NCBI RefSeq assembly: GCF_010994275.1 | Contig: NZ_WMCD01000002.1 | Coordinates: forward strand, 434,001-498,000 | Direction of reading: 5' to 3' | From: Cyclobacterium jeungdonense | Lineage (GTDB): Bacteria > Bacteroidota > Bacteroidia > Cytophagales > Cyclobacteriaceae | DNA length: 64,000 bases | Shown here: positions 9,701 through 15,875 of the stretch, in pieces | Numbering within the stretch: the stretch's first letter is position 1 | Layout: every line of letters starts with the position of its first letter | Notes under the pieces: model-generated | Seen by the model: the letters and a program-made list of their open reading frames with translations, nothing else | What the model was told of the DNA's origin: nothing | Databases searched by the model: none | Made by a program: the position numbers and the translations under genes

Positions 9701-10427
9701 AAAAAGTAGCAATAACCTTTTGCCCTTTGGTCCAGAGCGTATAGACAAAGTCCCCACCAATAATTAATACGAGCCCCAAAAGGGAAAAGAAGAAAACCAG
9801 CAGGGTGTGGTTAGTGGACTTGCTAGCCATATCGTATCCAACCCGAAAAAAAATAGAGAACAGGTATTCATCTTCGACATAAACCTGTTGGTACCCTTCC
9901 TTAGGCTTATTAGAAAGAACAAACCGGTCATTACCGAAGGTTTGCTCATTAAATCCTCCTGGAAGGTATTCATTCTCAATGTTCAATTTATGTACCAGCG
10001 GATATACATGGAGTAGCCAGTATCCCTTATTATTTCGATTAAAATGCCAGAGTTTGGCGAAATAAATCCCCCGTTCATTGTCTATCAACTGGTACTTTTT
10101 TGAGAAATTCAGACTCTCAAAACGGGGTACCATTTCTATATCCGACCAATACTGAAGCGCTCCTCCTTCTGTAAAAATATAAAAGGGATGATGGTGAGAA
10201 ATATTAAGAGAGGAAAAAGAAAGCTCATCATTGGGCGGATTGGCTGATATGAGTTGAATATAATCTTCGTCAAAATCCTGTATTACTTCGGCCATTTGGG
10301 CTTCCAGCCGGGAAGTATAAAGGGTCGCATCCTGATCTTTATCGCTCCAGAGAAAAAAATTCAGGGATAAAACGATCCCTAACAGGAAAATAAAAACTAC
10401 TAATAGTATCCTTCTTTTTTTTAGCAT
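6717..10427 (-). CDS. NtrY-like sensor histidine kinase with two extracytoplasmic regions
   Basis: A 1236-residue membrane kinase. After one N-terminal helix (about 6-26) comes an extracytoplasmic region of about 175 residues, a cluster of roughly eight helices (about 205-470), a second extracytoplasmic region, further helices near 735 and 770, another sensor-like stretch, and a helix leading into a HAMP domain (RHLTHPFKLLTQKLKDTD). The HisKA motif VAHEIKNPLTP places the phospho-accepting His at residue 1024. The ATPase domain has the N box (NLIINGIQAV), G1 (DNGKGI), F box (FSTKSDGSG) and G2 (GLGLAIAK). The arrangement is NtrY-like. No response regulator is encoded nearby, so the partner is unknown. 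Downstream lies the large outer-membrane protein. Confidence 0.93.
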   Translation of the reverse strand: MLKKRRILLVVFIFLLGIVLSLNFFLWSDKDQDATLYTSRLEAQMAEVIQDFDEDYIQLISANPPNDELSFSSLNISHHHPFYIFTEGGALQYWSDIEMVPRFESLNFSKKYQLIDNERGIYFAKLWHFNRNNKGYWLLHVYPLVHKLNIENEYLPGGFNEQTFGNDRFVLSNKPKEGYQQVYVEDEYLFSIFFRVGYDMASKSTNHTLLVFFFSLLGLVLIIGGDFVYTLWTKGQKVIATFYTFLILGCIRILMLAFNFPNDFFQAGIFDPSLYASSKLNPSLGDLLLNVICYLVVLSMVIAILGSKRVLFRFIQFRKKYAYGIQLLAAYLLSTFLMCLFFFLYVNIVENAQWNLNIAAIPTFDYLKAISLFVVFLGGAAYLLFSIIGLNMVLYKRSDPVFFPLKVLVLFAFPLIVLLFFVNFIWLVSFLAHLILLIAIVTFRLYNKIFKLEFNTFLTFFFACLVGAIITSTASYQHFRNDQTRSKQKFATTIMLDRDVMGEFLLEEIMNRIEEDLFIKNRISDPLLSKDLIERKLKKIYLSGYFDQYNQKISVFNQVGQPILDGVESPSLDEYKNKYMNSDYATQVHNLYYVKTTETNTGNRLVAFIKIHRGDNFLGTIVIELNQQRLESGKAFPKLLMDNKYASNYIETNFDFAIFDEGILDYSSGVYSYRSSAMDEILTDPDLFTEGIIQNKYHHFGVKYNEKVIVISSPQYPENYILGDMAFFFVSYLILTLITICIFLALTGVNPIRFNYATKLQLYLNFAFFIPMLIISVIAVGFLSHSYTQDLHRQYFQKAGIIRDNLDRNLGGNQFSGLNRDEINDELYSLANATDADINLYLPNGLLTATNQPAIFDKKILTRYLHPRAYEAVIEKQENRLLQTENVGNMQFKTVYLALKNGENQQLQAIIAIPFFEAEEELNAMITEVFSNILVIFVLMFLIFLIISYFVSRHLTHPFKLLTQKLKDTDLENNEYMVWPSKDEIGMLVNEYNNMLFKLEASKKVLASNEKESAWREMAKQVAHEIKNPLTPMKLTLQHLLRLKAENKLDQKDALEKPILSIIHQVDTLSEIASSFSTFAKMPLPQNQELDFRAVVNECVSLFCTREDLHLEFDDDIPQGGSSKIMGDEKLYGRVISNLIINGIQAVPEGKKPVIQIRLRYEKEGMIQLAIKDNGKGIDDDLKEKVFLPNFSTKSDGSGLGLAIAKRGVETAGGKIWFRTSKNSGTVFYLLFPLIG

Positions 10428-10518
10428 CGCGATTTGGGCAATCAGTAAAGCTAGGAGCTACCAAGCAAAATCTGTTCTATATTTCAAAAAAACCACCCGC
10501 CAGAAAAAAATCAGTGCA

Positions 10519-10546
10519 ATATGCTTTAGAAGCATTCTAAAATAGC
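10519..10546 (-). terminator. Weak terminator candidate at the end of the respiratory locus
   Basis: A perfect 6-bp inverted repeat (ATGCTT, 3-nt loop, AAGCAT at 10521-10535) lies about 30 nt past the stop of the last gene of the locus. On the minus strand the first T-run comes some 8-10 nt after the stem, farther than usual, so this may be only a 3'-end stabilising hairpin. Confidence 0.3.
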
Positions 10547-10563
10547 TGGAATAACTTTCGGTG

Positions 10564-10815
10564 TTAATAGGTTAGTTTTTTCTTTCTTCTTGCCTTCTTA
10601 TACCAAAAAAAACCAATAATAGATAATAGAAGGTACGGGGCAAGAAATAAATAAAGAATACCCAAATTCAAGCCAGCCCCCACTGTGGTATCACCATTGC
10701 TTACGTTATTTTCTATAGTGGCCCGACACATGGCACATTGGGCCATAACCTGTGGCAATGTCAAAACCAACATCAACAAAAAGGCCAAAAGATATTTTAC
10801 ACCGGTTCTCATCAT
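10564..10815 (-). CDS. Small membrane protein with periplasmic CAMC motif
   Basis: An 83-residue protein with an N-terminal signal or anchor helix (about 8-24), then QCAMCRA with Cys27 and Cys30 just after the predicted cleavage point, an NGDTTVGAGLNLG loop, a second helix (about 50-70) and a lysine/arginine-rich tail. The Cys-x2-Cys pair would sit on the outer face of the inner membrane. It is the last gene of the cytochrome oxidase locus, 50 bp after the DUF420 gene. I recall similar small QCAMCK/R proteins near oxidase genes in other Bacteroidota, but no known function. A role in metal delivery or oxidase assembly is inference from location and motif. Confidence 0.8.
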   Translation of the reverse strand: MMRTGVKYLLAFLLMLVLTLPQVMAQCAMCRATIENNVSNGDTTVGAGLNLGILYLFLAPYLLLSIIGFFWYKKARRKKKLTY

Positions 10816-10865
10816 ATAAATAACGGTAATTTCACCAACAAAGTTCTTGATTTAAAGGTAAGAAA

Positions 10866-11417
10866 TCAATGCGAATAATAGGGACTGATCAACAAATAGA
10901 CAATCACACCGGTTACGGTAACATAAAGCCATATAGGAAAGGCATATTTTACCACCGCCCGGTGCTTGCCATACTGACCAGTATATCCGTAATAATAAGC
11001 CCATAAGATGGGAAACAGCGCTACAGCAGCTAAGATTATATGCGTAATCAATAGGAAATAGTAGAGCCCCCTGATCCAACCCTCTCCACCAAAAGAAGTG
11101 CTTTCCGCAGAAGCATGGTAAATCACATAGCTAACCAGAAACAGCGCGCCCAACATGAATGCCGTGGTCATGGACGCTTTATGCAATACCTTTTCTCCTT
11201 GCTTGATGAAGAACAACCCAAGCAACAAGGCAATGGTAGCTGCTGAATTGATAACGGCATTCAGATGGGGTAAAAAATAAACCCAATCTTGTCCCGTATC
11301 AATTTTGGATGGCATAAAGAGAAGTACGGCCACTAGAATTGGCACTAAAACGGAAATGAACGTAATCCACCGAGACATGCTGCTACCGCTGCTATTTCCT
11401 TCAATTTTTGTTTCCAT
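10866..11417 (-). CDS. DUF420 membrane protein (CtaM/YozB-like), heme-copper oxidase maturation
   Basis: A 183-residue, roughly five-helix membrane protein of the DUF420 family. The conserved histidines are in FLPHLNAVINS, VLHKASM, VIYHAS, LLITHIILA and YGKHRAVVKY. DUF420 members CtaM (Staphylococcus) and YozB (Bacillus) are needed for a functional heme-A type terminal oxidase. The start overlaps the 3' end of sco by 17 bp. Together with sco and the CAMC protein it forms the assembly tail of the oxidase locus. Confidence 0.9.
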   Translation of the reverse strand: METKIEGNSSGSSMSRWITFISVLVPILVAVLLFMPSKIDTGQDWVYFLPHLNAVINSAATIALLLGLFFIKQGEKVLHKASMTTAFMLGALFLVSYVIYHASAESTSFGGEGWIRGLYYFLLITHIILAAVALFPILWAYYYGYTGQYGKHRAVVKYAFPIWLYVTVTGVIVYLLISPYYSH

Positions 11418-12078
11418 CGTATAACAATATTTTTGTTTCTAATACTAACCGATCCACGCTTTCTCTTTCAGTTCCGCTATAATATCCCCTGATCCGGCCC
11501 AATTCGTCTACTAAAACAAATTTATCGCTATGAATGAAGTCATCCGGAACCGACTGCCCGTCTATTGTTGGCAAAACAAAACCACATCGGGCCAAGTCAT
11601 AGATCTGTTCTTTATTACCTGTAAGGAAAAACCATTTGTCTTTTTCGGCCCGATGCCTTTCTGCGTAATCCGCAAGTACCTCGGCCGTATCATACGTGGG
11701 ATCAATGCTAATAGAAAAAATTTGCACTTTATCTTCCTTACGAAAGGCATCCTGGACCCGCTCCATCTCGGAGGACATTACCGGGCAAATACTGGGGCAA
11801 CTGGTAAAAAAGAAATCCACAATAGTGATTTTACCCCGCATGTCCTCCCGCTGAATTCCTCTATTCAGATGATCGGTCAATTCAAATTCGGGAATATAAT
11901 GCTGCCCGGTATTACCTCCGTAATCACATTGCTGATAGGGATCCTCTACTCCCTGTTCGTACAGGATTGGGATGGTGTATTCGTTAGAAGAAAAACCTCT
12001 TAAAAACAGAATAATCAACACCGGGATCATCAAGACACAGATCAATACCATGATCTGAAGAAAGCGTAACATTTTCAT
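11401..12078 (-). CDS. sco: SCO1/SenC family copper chaperone for the CuA site
   Basis: A 225-residue membrane-anchored thioredoxin-fold protein. One N-terminal helix (about 6-26) is followed by the SCO domain with VDFFFTSCPSICPVMS, giving Cys94 and Cys98 of the copper-binding CxxxC, and His183 in FIHSDKF. SCO proteins deliver copper to, or reduce, the CuA centre of oxidase subunit II, encoded upstream in the same locus. The gene follows a terminator-like hairpin placed after the subunit IV gene, so its transcription may depend on read-through or on an unseen promoter. It overlaps the DUF420 gene by 17 bp. Confidence 0.94.
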   Translation of the reverse strand: MKMLRFLQIMVLICVLMIPVLIILFLRGFSSNEYTIPILYEQGVEDPYQQCDYGGNTGQHYIPEFELTDHLNRGIQREDMRGKITIVDFFFTSCPSICPVMSSEMERVQDAFRKEDKVQIFSISIDPTYDTAEVLADYAERHRAEKDKWFFLTGNKEQIYDLARCGFVLPTIDGQSVPDDFIHSDKFVLVDELGRIRGYYSGTERESVDRLVLETKILLYDGNKN

Positions 12079-12091
12079 ACTATCTCATAAC

Positions 12092-12125
12092 AAAAAAAAT
12101 GGTTGAAGATTCCACTCCAACCATT
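12092..12125 (-). terminator. Intrinsic terminator between ctaF and sco
   Basis: On the minus strand an AATGGTTG arm (12118-12125), a 12-nt loop and a CAACCATT arm (12098-12105) are followed directly by a run of T residues (complement of 12091-12098). This is a good Rho-independent terminator in the 73-bp gap between oxidase subunit IV and sco, splitting the locus into structural and assembly parts. Confidence 0.75.
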
Positions 12126-12151
12126 CATTGATGTACAATCTTATTCCCTCA

Positions 12152-12478
12152 CTACCAGCGCATCAAAAAGATATCTGTTCCTTCCCTGAAAAGAGCAATT
12201 ATAAGCCAAACGAGAAAAATTAACGGAACAATTATGGAATAAAACAACGGTTTCACTTCGTCACCAAGGTGCATGAATTCCATCATGATGTATTTAGCTT
12301 TGACAATGGTCAATACGATAAAAATAATGTATAAAACCATTCCTCTTTCCATCGTGAAAGCGAGCAAAAACTCTACTGCGGTGACCGCCAGTAAAATCAA
12401 CGCTGTCATCCAAATTTTTCTAATTTTTGCCGAGTCTCTGGGAATTACTTCCAACCCGTTTTTATTTTCTTGTGCCAT
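12152..12478 (-). CDS. ctaF: Cytochrome c oxidase subunit IV (prokaryotic type)
   Basis: A 108-residue protein with three predicted helices (about 24-43, 48-68 and 80-98) and the pattern IRKIWMTALILLAVTAVEF, then IVKAKYIMMEFMHLGDEVK, seen in bacterial subunit IV (CtaF/CoxD type). These small subunits stabilise the catalytic core. The gene sits 23 bp after the 256-residue subunit III gene and is the last gene before the internal terminator. Confidence 0.85.
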   Translation of the reverse strand: MAQENKNGLEVIPRDSAKIRKIWMTALILLAVTAVEFLLAFTMERGMVLYIIFIVLTIVKAKYIMMEFMHLGDEVKPLFYSIIVPLIFLVWLIIALFREGTDIFLMRW

Positions 12479-12501
12479 AATTCAACTAAGCGATTATTGT
12501 T

Positions 12502-13272
12502 TTATATCAGGTAGAAAAAGGTAAATACAAACACCCAAACTAAATCAACGAAGTGCCAATACAAACCAATTTTTTCAATCATTTCATAATGCCCTCTATC
12601 CTCATACACTCCAACGGCCGCCTGGTAGAAGGCCAGGAATAGGAGAAAAACGCCGATGGTAACGTGAAACCCATGAAACCCGGTAATAAAGAAAAACAAC
12701 TGAGCAAAGGGAGCCGGGCCGTATTCATTAACCAATAGGTTGGCACCATAGACGGTTTCGCTGACCACATTACCCATTGAGTTCACATAGGTAAGCATGG
12801 CCCCTTCATCGGTTCCGTGGATAAAGTGTGACCATTCCCATGCCTGACAGCTAAGAAACGTGATCCCTCCGAGTAACGTCCAAAGCATCCACTTTACCAC
12901 GTCCTTCTTATCATTCCGGTGTCCTGCTTCAACAGCTAGTACCATAGTGACCGAGCTCAATATCAGAATGAAGGTCATCAAACCTACGAAAACCAATGGT
13001 AAATGTACGCCATGAACAAATGGAATGGCATCAAAAATCATTTCTGGAATAGGCCAGTACTCATTAGAACTTACGAAATCAGCCACTTCGCCACCATAGG
13101 CAGGATAGCTCACCCGTATCGCTCCATAGGTAATCAGGAAGGCAGTAAAGGTAAAAATATCTGATAACAGGAAGAACCACATCATCAGCTTGCCGTAGCT
13201 AGCTTTCAATGGTTCGTTTCCTCCACCCCAAACGCCTCTTTTGGATTGGATTTCAATAGCAGTCGAAGACAT
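12502..13272 (-). CDS. ctaE: Cytochrome c oxidase subunit III, long paralogue
   Basis: A 256-residue multi-helix protein of the heme-copper oxidase subunit III family. It begins with a soluble stretch (KRGVWGGGNEPLKASYGKLM), has conserved AFLITYG, QAWEWSHFI and FHGFHVTIG segments, and ends with GLYWHFVDLVWVFVFTFFYL, the usual subunit III C-terminus. Subunit III supports stability and proton uptake of the oxidase core. A second, shorter subunit III gene lies 22 bp upstream on the same strand. Confidence 0.93.
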   Translation of the reverse strand: MSSTAIEIQSKRGVWGGGNEPLKASYGKLMMWFFLLSDIFTFTAFLITYGAIRVSYPAYGGEVADFVSSNEYWPIPEMIFDAIPFVHGVHLPLVFVGLMTFILILSSVTMVLAVEAGHRNDKKDVVKWMLWTLLGGITFLSCQAWEWSHFIHGTDEGAMLTYVNSMGNVVSETVYGANLLVNEYGPAPFAQLFFFITGFHGFHVTIGVFLLFLAFYQAAVGVYEDRGHYEMIEKIGLYWHFVDLVWVFVFTFFYLI

Positions 13273-13294
13273 AATCGATAAGTTAACTTAAATT

Positions 13295-13876
13295 TTAATG
13301 ATTTAATAGCAAAAACATGAACAAATACAACCAAAGGCCTCCCAGAAAATGCCAATACGTCACGCACATTTCCAACTGGGCCAGATTTTGAGAATGAATT
13401 TTATTTCTTAGGGACGAAATTAATACAATAATTAGAAAAATCACACCGCTAATGAGATGGAATGCATGCAATCCCGTAAAAACATACATAAATGACCCCG
13501 CAGGATTACCGACAAAATACACATCCTGTCCCACCAAGGCCTCCCAGCTATACCATTGCCCTATCAAAAAAGAAATACCTAACAACGCAGTGATTAGCAA
13601 TCCTAATTTTAAAGAATTAAAATCATCCTTTTTTGCAGCCAGGTAGGACCAGTGGATACTCAAGCTACTCAGGACGATAATCCCCGAAGTGTACCAAAAC
13701 ACATTCGGCAAATCAAATTCCAACCAATTACCTTCCGACTGACGAACAATATATGCACTGGTCATGCCAGCAAAAACCATCACCACACTTACAATGAAAA
13801 GCCACAAGGCAAATTTCTTCGGGTGCATGGATAAGGGCTGTTCCGCACCTTCTACAAACGCTAATCTCTCTTCCAT
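13295..13876 (-). CDS. Cytochrome c oxidase subunit III, short paralogue
   Basis: A 193-residue, five-helix heme-copper oxidase subunit III. MHPKKFALWLFIVSVVMVF begins the first helix. FTGLHAFHLISG and the C-terminal TYWHFLGGLWLYLFMFLLL are family signatures. It is shorter than its neighbour (256 residues) and lacks the N-terminal extension. Adjacent short and long subunit III genes are common in Bacteroidota oxidase loci; probably both belong to the same complex. It is 5 bp downstream of the heme O synthase gene. Confidence 0.92.
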   Translation of the reverse strand: MEERLAFVEGAEQPLSMHPKKFALWLFIVSVVMVFAGMTSAYIVRQSEGNWLEFDLPNVFWYTSGIIVLSSLSIHWSYLAAKKDDFNSLKLGLLITALLGISFLIGQWYSWEALVGQDVYFVGNPAGSFMYVFTGLHAFHLISGVIFLIIVLISSLRNKIHSQNLAQLEMCVTYWHFLGGLWLYLFMFLLLNH

Positions 13877-13881
13877 TCCTA

Positions 13882-14784
13882 CTAAATTTTATCCAATAAA
13901 TAAGCTATTTGTACGATTGGCAAGTAAAGAAATGAACCAAACATTATTTTCAAGGCCGATTTGCGGGAGCAATCTTTCATTAGTGAAAATGTCTGTGCCA
14001 AAAACAATACACCGCAAATCGTCGCAACAATCCCTGAATTCAAACCTGTAAACCCGAAATAGGTGGGCAATAATCCAAGTGGCAGTAAAAACAGAGTGTA
14101 AATCATGATTTGTATGGCTGTATTTAAATCCTTTTGACCTCCTGACGGCAACAATTTGAAACCTGCTTTTTTGTAATCCTCATCACTTACCCAGGCAATA
14201 GCCCAGAAGTGCGGAAACTGCCAGACAAACTGAATCCCAAATATGATCAGAGCTTCATAAGAAATCCCCCCTGTAGCGGCAGCCCAGCCTAAAAGCGGAG
14301 GCATGGCACCGGGAATAGCCCCAACTAATACTGCAATCGGCCCTACCCTTTTTAACGGCGTATACACAAACACGTACAGAACCATACTTAAAACACCTAA
14401 TCCGGTGGTAAGCCAATTGGTGAAAAAAGCCAGTAAAAGTATTCCTAACAAAGCAGCTACTATGGTAAACCAATACGCCTCTCTTACCGAAATTAAATGC
14501 AGGGGAAGCGGACGGTTCTGAGTCCTTTTCATGAGCTTATCATACTCCCTTTCCATAATCTCATTCGCAGCACCTGAAGCCCCACTAACCAAAAAACCTC
14601 CGGCAATCAACCCAAAAAATGTAATCCAGGAAAATACCTGCCCGGAATGGCCTAAAATAAAACCAAAAACAGCAGAGAAAGTCACCAATGCCGAAAGCCT
14701 GACTTTCAGCAAATCCATATAAGCCCGAAAACGAACTTTCCAGGCCTCCAAAATCAATTTTTCAGATATATCAATTGTACTCAT
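13882..14784 (-). CDS. ctaB: Protoheme IX farnesyltransferase (heme O synthase)
   Basis: This UbiA-family membrane prenyltransferase attaches a farnesyl group to heme B, giving heme O for CtaA. With the start at 14784 the protein has 300 residues and about nine helices. The prenyl-diphosphate motif region is NEIMEREYDKLMKRTQNRPL, and a second acidic motif is WVSDEDYKKAG. The frame is open for 60 more codons upstream, but that stretch is antisense-like coding within ctaA. The ATG at 14784 overlaps the ctaA stop as ATGA and begins MSTIDISEKL, so it is the supported start. The overlap suggests translational coupling with ctaA. Confidence 0.94.
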   Translation of the reverse strand: MSTIDISEKLILEAWKVRFRAYMDLLKVRLSALVTFSAVFGFILGHSGQVFSWITFFGLIAGGFLVSGASGAANEIMEREYDKLMKRTQNRPLPLHLISVREAYWFTIVAALLGILLLAFFTNWLTTGLGVLSMVLYVFVYTPLKRVGPIAVLVGAIPGAMPPLLGWAAATGGISYEALIIFGIQFVWQFPHFWAIAWVSDEDYKKAGFKLLPSGGQKDLNTAIQIMIYTLFLLPLGLLPTYFGFTGLNSGIVATICGVLFLAQTFSLMKDCSRKSALKIMFGSFLYLPIVQIAYLLDKI

Positions 14785-15875
14785 ACCAAAACTTTCTCTT
14801 CGGAGTGATAGGTTACCACTCCCAGTTCCAACCAAATATAATATTGAAATCCAATTATCAAGGATCCAAGCAATAAATGAAGCGGCTGAACAAACGCCGG
14901 AATACCTAAATATGCCATCACAACCCCTGAAACAACTACCACAATCATCAGTCCTACCAGCCATTTAAATCGTTTCACCAATCCCACTTTCCTTTCTCCT
15001 GACGAACTTACCTTATAAAACAAGTAAATGTGTAAACCAATCAATAATAATGAAAAGGATCGGTGAATATAGAAGGTGGTTCCCAATTCGGAAATCCACA
15101 AGCCCCTATTCTGGTATCCAAACTCACTAGCAATTACATCTATGTGTTCCCTTACCTGCGTTCCCAATACAATCTGCACAAACATGAGCACCATCCCGAT
15201 TCCTAACCAGCCTCTAACCCATTTCCTTTCGCCAAAGATTGTGCGATGTTCTCCTTTAGCCACCGAAACCAAATTTCCGGAACGGAAATAAATATACAAA
15301 AGGAGACAAACTAGCAATAATGCAACAATCATGTGCAGGCTGATCATCCACTGCAACAAATTGGTAGAAACCACGATAGAACCTAACCATCCTTGAAACA
15401 CCACCGCAATCAATGCAAGTAGCGACAAAAACGTAATCTTATAATCCAGTTTACGCAAGCGGATAGATTGGACGAATGTCAGTATGATTAGAAGCCCTAT
15501 GGCTACGCCAATCAACCTATTGACATACTCTATCCAGGTTTTAGTGGCATTAAAGGGTTCGTGGGATAAAATAGACTTATCTTCTTCTATCTGTCGTGCC
15601 AATGACGAAAATCCCAGACCATTCAATAAAGAAACAAACCGTTCATTTTTTTCAACCCTTTTCTGAAGGTAGATTTCAGCGTAATTTACCGGAAGCTGAT
15701 CCACTGAAGTAGGCGGTATCCAACTCCCAAAACACTTAGGCCAGTCGGGACATCCCATTCCCGCTCCTGTACTTCGGACAATCCCACCTACAAGAATAAG
15801 AAAGAACACAGCCACCGTAGTGATCAGACTGATCCTACGGAAGCTGTGGACCTTATTAAGATTCTTTTGTTTCAT
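14781..15875 (-). CDS. ctaA: Heme A synthase (COX15/CtaA)
   Basis: An eight-helix membrane protein of 364 residues that oxidises the C8 methyl of heme O to give heme A for subunit I. The N-terminus has VGGIVRSTGAGMGCPDWPKC, the family signature with its two cysteines. Conserved heme-ligand regions are visible as SLHMIVALLL, FYIHRSFSLLLIGLH and PLHLLLGSL. The start overlaps the end of ctaD by 20 bp and the stop overlaps ctaB by 4 bp. Placing heme A synthesis within the oxidase operon couples cofactor and apoprotein supply. Confidence 0.95.
   Translation of the reverse strand: MKQKNLNKVHSFRRISLITTVAVFFLILVGGIVRSTGAGMGCPDWPKCFGSWIPPTSVDQLPVNYAEIYLQKRVEKNERFVSLLNGLGFSSLARQIEEDKSILSHEPFNATKTWIEYVNRLIGVAIGLLIILTFVQSIRLRKLDYKITFLSLLALIAVVFQGWLGSIVVSTNLLQWMISLHMIVALLLVCLLLYIYFRSGNLVSVAKGEHRTIFGERKWVRGWLGIGMVLMFVQIVLGTQVREHIDVIASEFGYQNRGLWISELGTTFYIHRSFSLLLIGLHIYLFYKVSSSGERKVGLVKRFKWLVGLMIVVVVSGVVMAYLGIPAFVQPLHLLLGSLIIGFQYYIWLELGVVTYHSEEKVLV

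Noticed and set aside
12502..13876. Recent tandem duplication of subunit III
   Set aside because: The two proteins differ in length and share only family-level motifs, so they are old paralogues.
13882..14964. Longer heme O synthase with 60 extra N-terminal residues
   Set aside because: The extension overlaps ctaA by 184 bp and is not homologous to the family; the ATGA overlap at 14784 gives the normal N-terminus.
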